From the NCBI RefSeq assembly GCF_020400725.1, contig NZ_JAINVG010000037.1, positions 1-64,000 on the forward strand: a stretch of 64,000 nt of DNA. Reading direction: 5' to 3'. The notes below the pieces were generated by a model, which did no database searches, had not been told where the DNA came from, and worked only from the letters and a program-made list of their open reading frames with translations. This stretch comes from Streptomyces sp. NK15101. Its GTDB lineage: Bacteria > Actinomycetota > Actinomycetes > Streptomycetales > Streptomycetaceae. Below, piece after piece: positions 62,057 through 64,000 of the stretch (the first letter of the stretch is position 1; every line of letters starts with the position of its first letter). The position numbers and the translations under genes were made by a program.

Positions 62057-62893
62057 ATGGCCGACACCGTCAACTCGCTGGCCGCCCGTGTTCACGAACT
62101 GCAGGTGGCGCTCCTGACCCATGGAGCCGACGCGGTGGTGCCGGGGAGGGACGCCCCCTACTCGCCCGCCCGTGGATTCCTCGGCGCCCCACGGAGCGTC
62201 GACGTCACCACGGGCTTCCACGACGTCGTCGCGCGCGCCACGGCGCTCGGCCCCGACGGCACGTGGCTCGTCGCCGCGGGACACTCGAACCTCGGCGTCC
62301 TGGCCGTCCTGCGCGGAGAGGCGGACCGGGGAATCCTCCACCTCGACGCCGCCGTGACGGCCGGCTACAACGACTGTGTGGAGCTCCACGCCGCCCCCAT
62401 GCGCCCGCTGCACGGCGATCCCCGATTCCGGGCTCTGTACCAGCGGATGCGCATCACCCAGGCGGACCTCGACGAGTTCTTCTGGCTGCACCGGGAAATG
62501 CGGCTCATGTCGAGGGAGGCCCAGGACGCGATGGTCGACAACATGGGCCGCCTCGACACCGGGGTGTCGCTGCTCCCGCAGGCGCCCATGCCGACCCGCG
62601 AACCGAACACCCTCGGCGTCCTGATCACCCGCATCGATCTCGCCGCGGTCCAGACCGCACTCCGACAGGCCGCCTTGAAGGCGGACTTCCAGCGCAGCTC
62701 CGGCAACACCAGCCTCAGTCTCATCGACGGCTCGTGGGACGACCCCCGCGCCACACGCGACGCCCGGCACGCCGAAGAGCTGGATTCCCAGCGCGAGCGG
62801 GCCGCCGAGGCCCGGGCTTTCGTCGAGCGCCCCGGTGCCGGCACCGCGCTCACCCCCTGCCCGCCGCTGGGCTCGATCACGTACCCGGTCTGA
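62057..62893 (+). CDS. Protein of unknown function with TPR-like segment
   Basis: ATG at 62057 follows GAGGAG, giving 278 residues. No signal peptide or membrane segment. The part RGILHLDAAVTAGYNDCVEL followed by LHGDPRFRALYQRM resembles the last unit of TPR-type proteins in which the phrase D-x-x-F-x-x-L closes the repeat. The rest is unrecognised; LDEFFWLHREMRLMSREAQD is helical. The C-terminus is Pro-rich. It stands alone between two empty stretches. Confidence 0.65.
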   Translation: MADTVNSLAARVHELQVALLTHGADAVVPGRDAPYSPARGFLGAPRSVDVTTGFHDVVARATALGPDGTWLVAAGHSNLGVLAVLRGEADRGILHLDAAVTAGYNDCVELHAAPMRPLHGDPRFRALYQRMRITQADLDEFFWLHREMRLMSREAQDAMVDNMGRLDTGVSLLPQAPMPTREPNTLGVLITRIDLAAVQTALRQAALKADFQRSSGNTSLSLIDGSWDDPRATRDARHAEELDSQRERAAEARAFVERPGAGTALTPCPPLGSITYPV

Positions 62894-63289
62894 GGGGGCC
62901 GCCGGGCAGCACCTCGCCCGATCGAAGGCGCTACCACGCCCCTGCGTCTTGGAATCAAAGGTGCGATCGGGGTGATGCCGAAGAACTCTAGGTATTCCCC
63001 ACCTCTGTCATGGACTGCGGCTCCGTAGGCGAGTCCTGACGGGAGGGGGCCGGGACGGTTCGCCTGCCCATGGCCTGCCGGCCCCGGCGGGTCCTGGGGA
63101 GTGCGGTACGCCGATCCGGCCGTGGGGATCTGCACCGCGTGACCACTGACCACTGGCCGCTGGCCGCTGGCCACGCCGACCCGGCTGCGTCCGAACAGCC
63201 CCTCGTCGGCGCGGGCCCGGCTCCCGGCACGGACGAGCGGATGACGACTCCCCACGTCTGCAAGGGATTTGAAGGGGCACACGCAGACC
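62894..63289. other. 396-base region without an intact gene
   Basis: The minus strand at about 62950-63030 reads VHDRGGEYLEFFGITPIAPLI, which looks coding and may be a transposase tail, but no further family sign is seen. Short CTGGCCG repeats lie near 63160. Confidence 0.35.
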
Positions 63290-63697
63290 ATGACCGTTTC
63301 CAAGACAGGCGTCCTCGTCCTCGACAGTACCGATCCCGAACCCCTCGCCCGGTTCTACGCCGCGCTGCTCGACGCCACCGTCGAGCCGAGCGGTGGTGGC
63401 GACGACCTGCTGCTGATCTCCGGCGCCACCGGAATCGTCCTGGGCATCCACCGCGATCCCGGCCACGCGCCGCCGAGCTGGCCCCGGCCGGACGACTCCC
63501 AGCAGTCCCATCTGTGGATCGTCGTGGCTCCCGACGCGCTCGACGAGGCCGAGCGCGAGGCGGTCTCCCTGGGCGCGCGCCCGGTGACCGCCGAACGCAA
63601 CGGCACCCGGACGGACCGGCGCACCGATGTGCGCCGCTACATGGACCCGGCCGGGCACACCTTCGTGCTGGCCCCCGCGCGTGGTGTTTCACCGTGA
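63290..63697 (+). CDS. VOC / glyoxalase-fold protein
   Basis: 135 residues from ATG 63290; a TTG start at 63269 is possible because GAAGGGG lies rather far (12 bases) from the ATG. The domain runs from TGVLVLDSTDPEPLARFYAAL to YMDPAGHTFVLAPARG, a glyoxalase-like half-barrel pair. The usual final Glu is replaced by Val-Leu-Ala, so metal catalysis is uncertain. Substrate unknown. Confidence 0.82.
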   Translation: MTVSKTGVLVLDSTDPEPLARFYAALLDATVEPSGGGDDLLLISGATGIVLGIHRDPGHAPPSWPRPDDSQQSHLWIVVAPDALDEAEREAVSLGARPVTAERNGTRTDRRTDVRRYMDPAGHTFVLAPARGVSP

Positions 63698-63780
63698 CGG
63701 CGAGGGGCAGCCGCTTCGCGTGCGGCCCGTCCACCCGAGACGGCCCGCACGAGACATCCGCACGAGGCAGGAGGAGAACC

Positions 63781-64000
63781 ATGGGCCACCACGAGCGCCG
63801 ACGCACATTGCCCGCGGATGCGCCGCCGCGAACCACCCCTTCCGAAGCCGTCGGCGAAAGCGGCGACGCGGAGGCGCGCCGAGAGGCCGAGGAAGCGGAA
63901 CGCAGCCGCCGGGGCGATGCCGCGGACGACCGAGGTGCGAGCGCCAAGCGCCAGTCTCCGGGCCTGGGCCGCGAGGAACAGCGCCGCCCGCTCGGACGGA
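63781..64000 (+). CDS. Charged, probably disordered protein (3' end outside window)
   Basis: ATG at 63781 follows AGGAGGAG, giving at least 73 residues open at the window edge. It is rich in Arg, Glu, Ala and Asp (AEARREAEEAERSRRGDAAD), with hardly any hydrophobic residues, so disorder or a coiled coil is likely. No domain is recognised. The remainder lies outside the window. Confidence 0.6.
   Translation, partial: MGHHERRRTLPADAPPRTTPSEAVGESGDAEARREAEEAERSRRGDAADDRGASAKRQSPGLGREEQRRPLGR

Overview
The window is high-GC DNA from a Streptomyces-type actinobacterium. Third codon positions are almost all G or C, GTG and TTG starts occur, and one regulator carries the rare leucine codon TTA. Protein families typical of the genus are present: a Tat-exported hydrolase, an ECF sigma factor, a B12-binding MerR regulator, a large AAA-LuxR regulator and a Fic-type toxin-antitoxin pair. 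No rRNA, tRNA or CRISPR array was seen. About a dozen decayed or truncated genes and one insertion-sequence relic lie among intact genes. That suggests a variable chromosome arm of a linear Streptomyces chromosome rather than the core (inference). || Layout. 1-4.4 kb: two divergent exported alpha/beta hydrolases, a glyoxalase-fold protein, a decayed FAD disulfide reductase and a small unknown protein. They share five copies of one 21-bp operator (6-bp arms, 9-bp spacer). 4.5-9.1 kb: ABC-F ATPase with a 5' leader hairpin, a proteobacteria-like cold-shock protein and an RsbU-type PP2C phosphatase. 9.3-13.5 kb: MscS channel, a 74-bp perfect palindrome, a secreted lysyl-oxidase-like copper protein and a small secreted protein. 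13.6-21.6 kb: a probable light-response island with photolyase, ECF sigma factor, B12-MerR (LitR/CarH type), NAD(P)-binding DUF2867 protein and a short-chain dehydrogenase. The sigma and MerR promoters share an 11-bp-period direct repeat. 21.6-24.4 kb: MarR regulator plus MMPL exporter. || 24.5-37.7 kb: a region resembling the DevR/OsdR (hypoxia/dormancy) regulon. It holds universal stress proteins, CBS/BON proteins, a nitroreductase, nicotinate phosphoribosyltransferase, and an overlapping zinc-ADH/HAD/GH65 operon. Fossils of a CBS gene, a universal stress protein, Hsp20 and the DevS sensor kinase lie among them, with DevR-like boxes between genes. || 37.8-45.8 kb: AraC regulator, DHA2 exporter, YCII protein, MarR, a four-EF-hand protein, a LysR/SDR divergent pair and a ComB-like phosphatase. 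45.9-47.6 kb: three gene fragments (NUDIX, DUF3027-like, TolB-like) around an intact GNAT gene. 47.7-56 kb: GCS2 ligase, a MarR/hydrolase pair sharing a periodic GATGCATC array, a thioredoxin-like protein without CxxC, a truncated amidase, an Eis-like acetyltransferase, an IS5 relic next to a truncated PQQ-propeller gene, and an SDR with a duplicated 3' end. 56-64 kb: AAA-LuxR regulator with a TTA codon, double-GNAT protein, VOC-cupin fusion, a Fic-type toxin-antitoxin module with a leaderless promoter buried in a palindrome, an unknown TPR-like protein, a VOC protein and a charged protein cut by the window edge.
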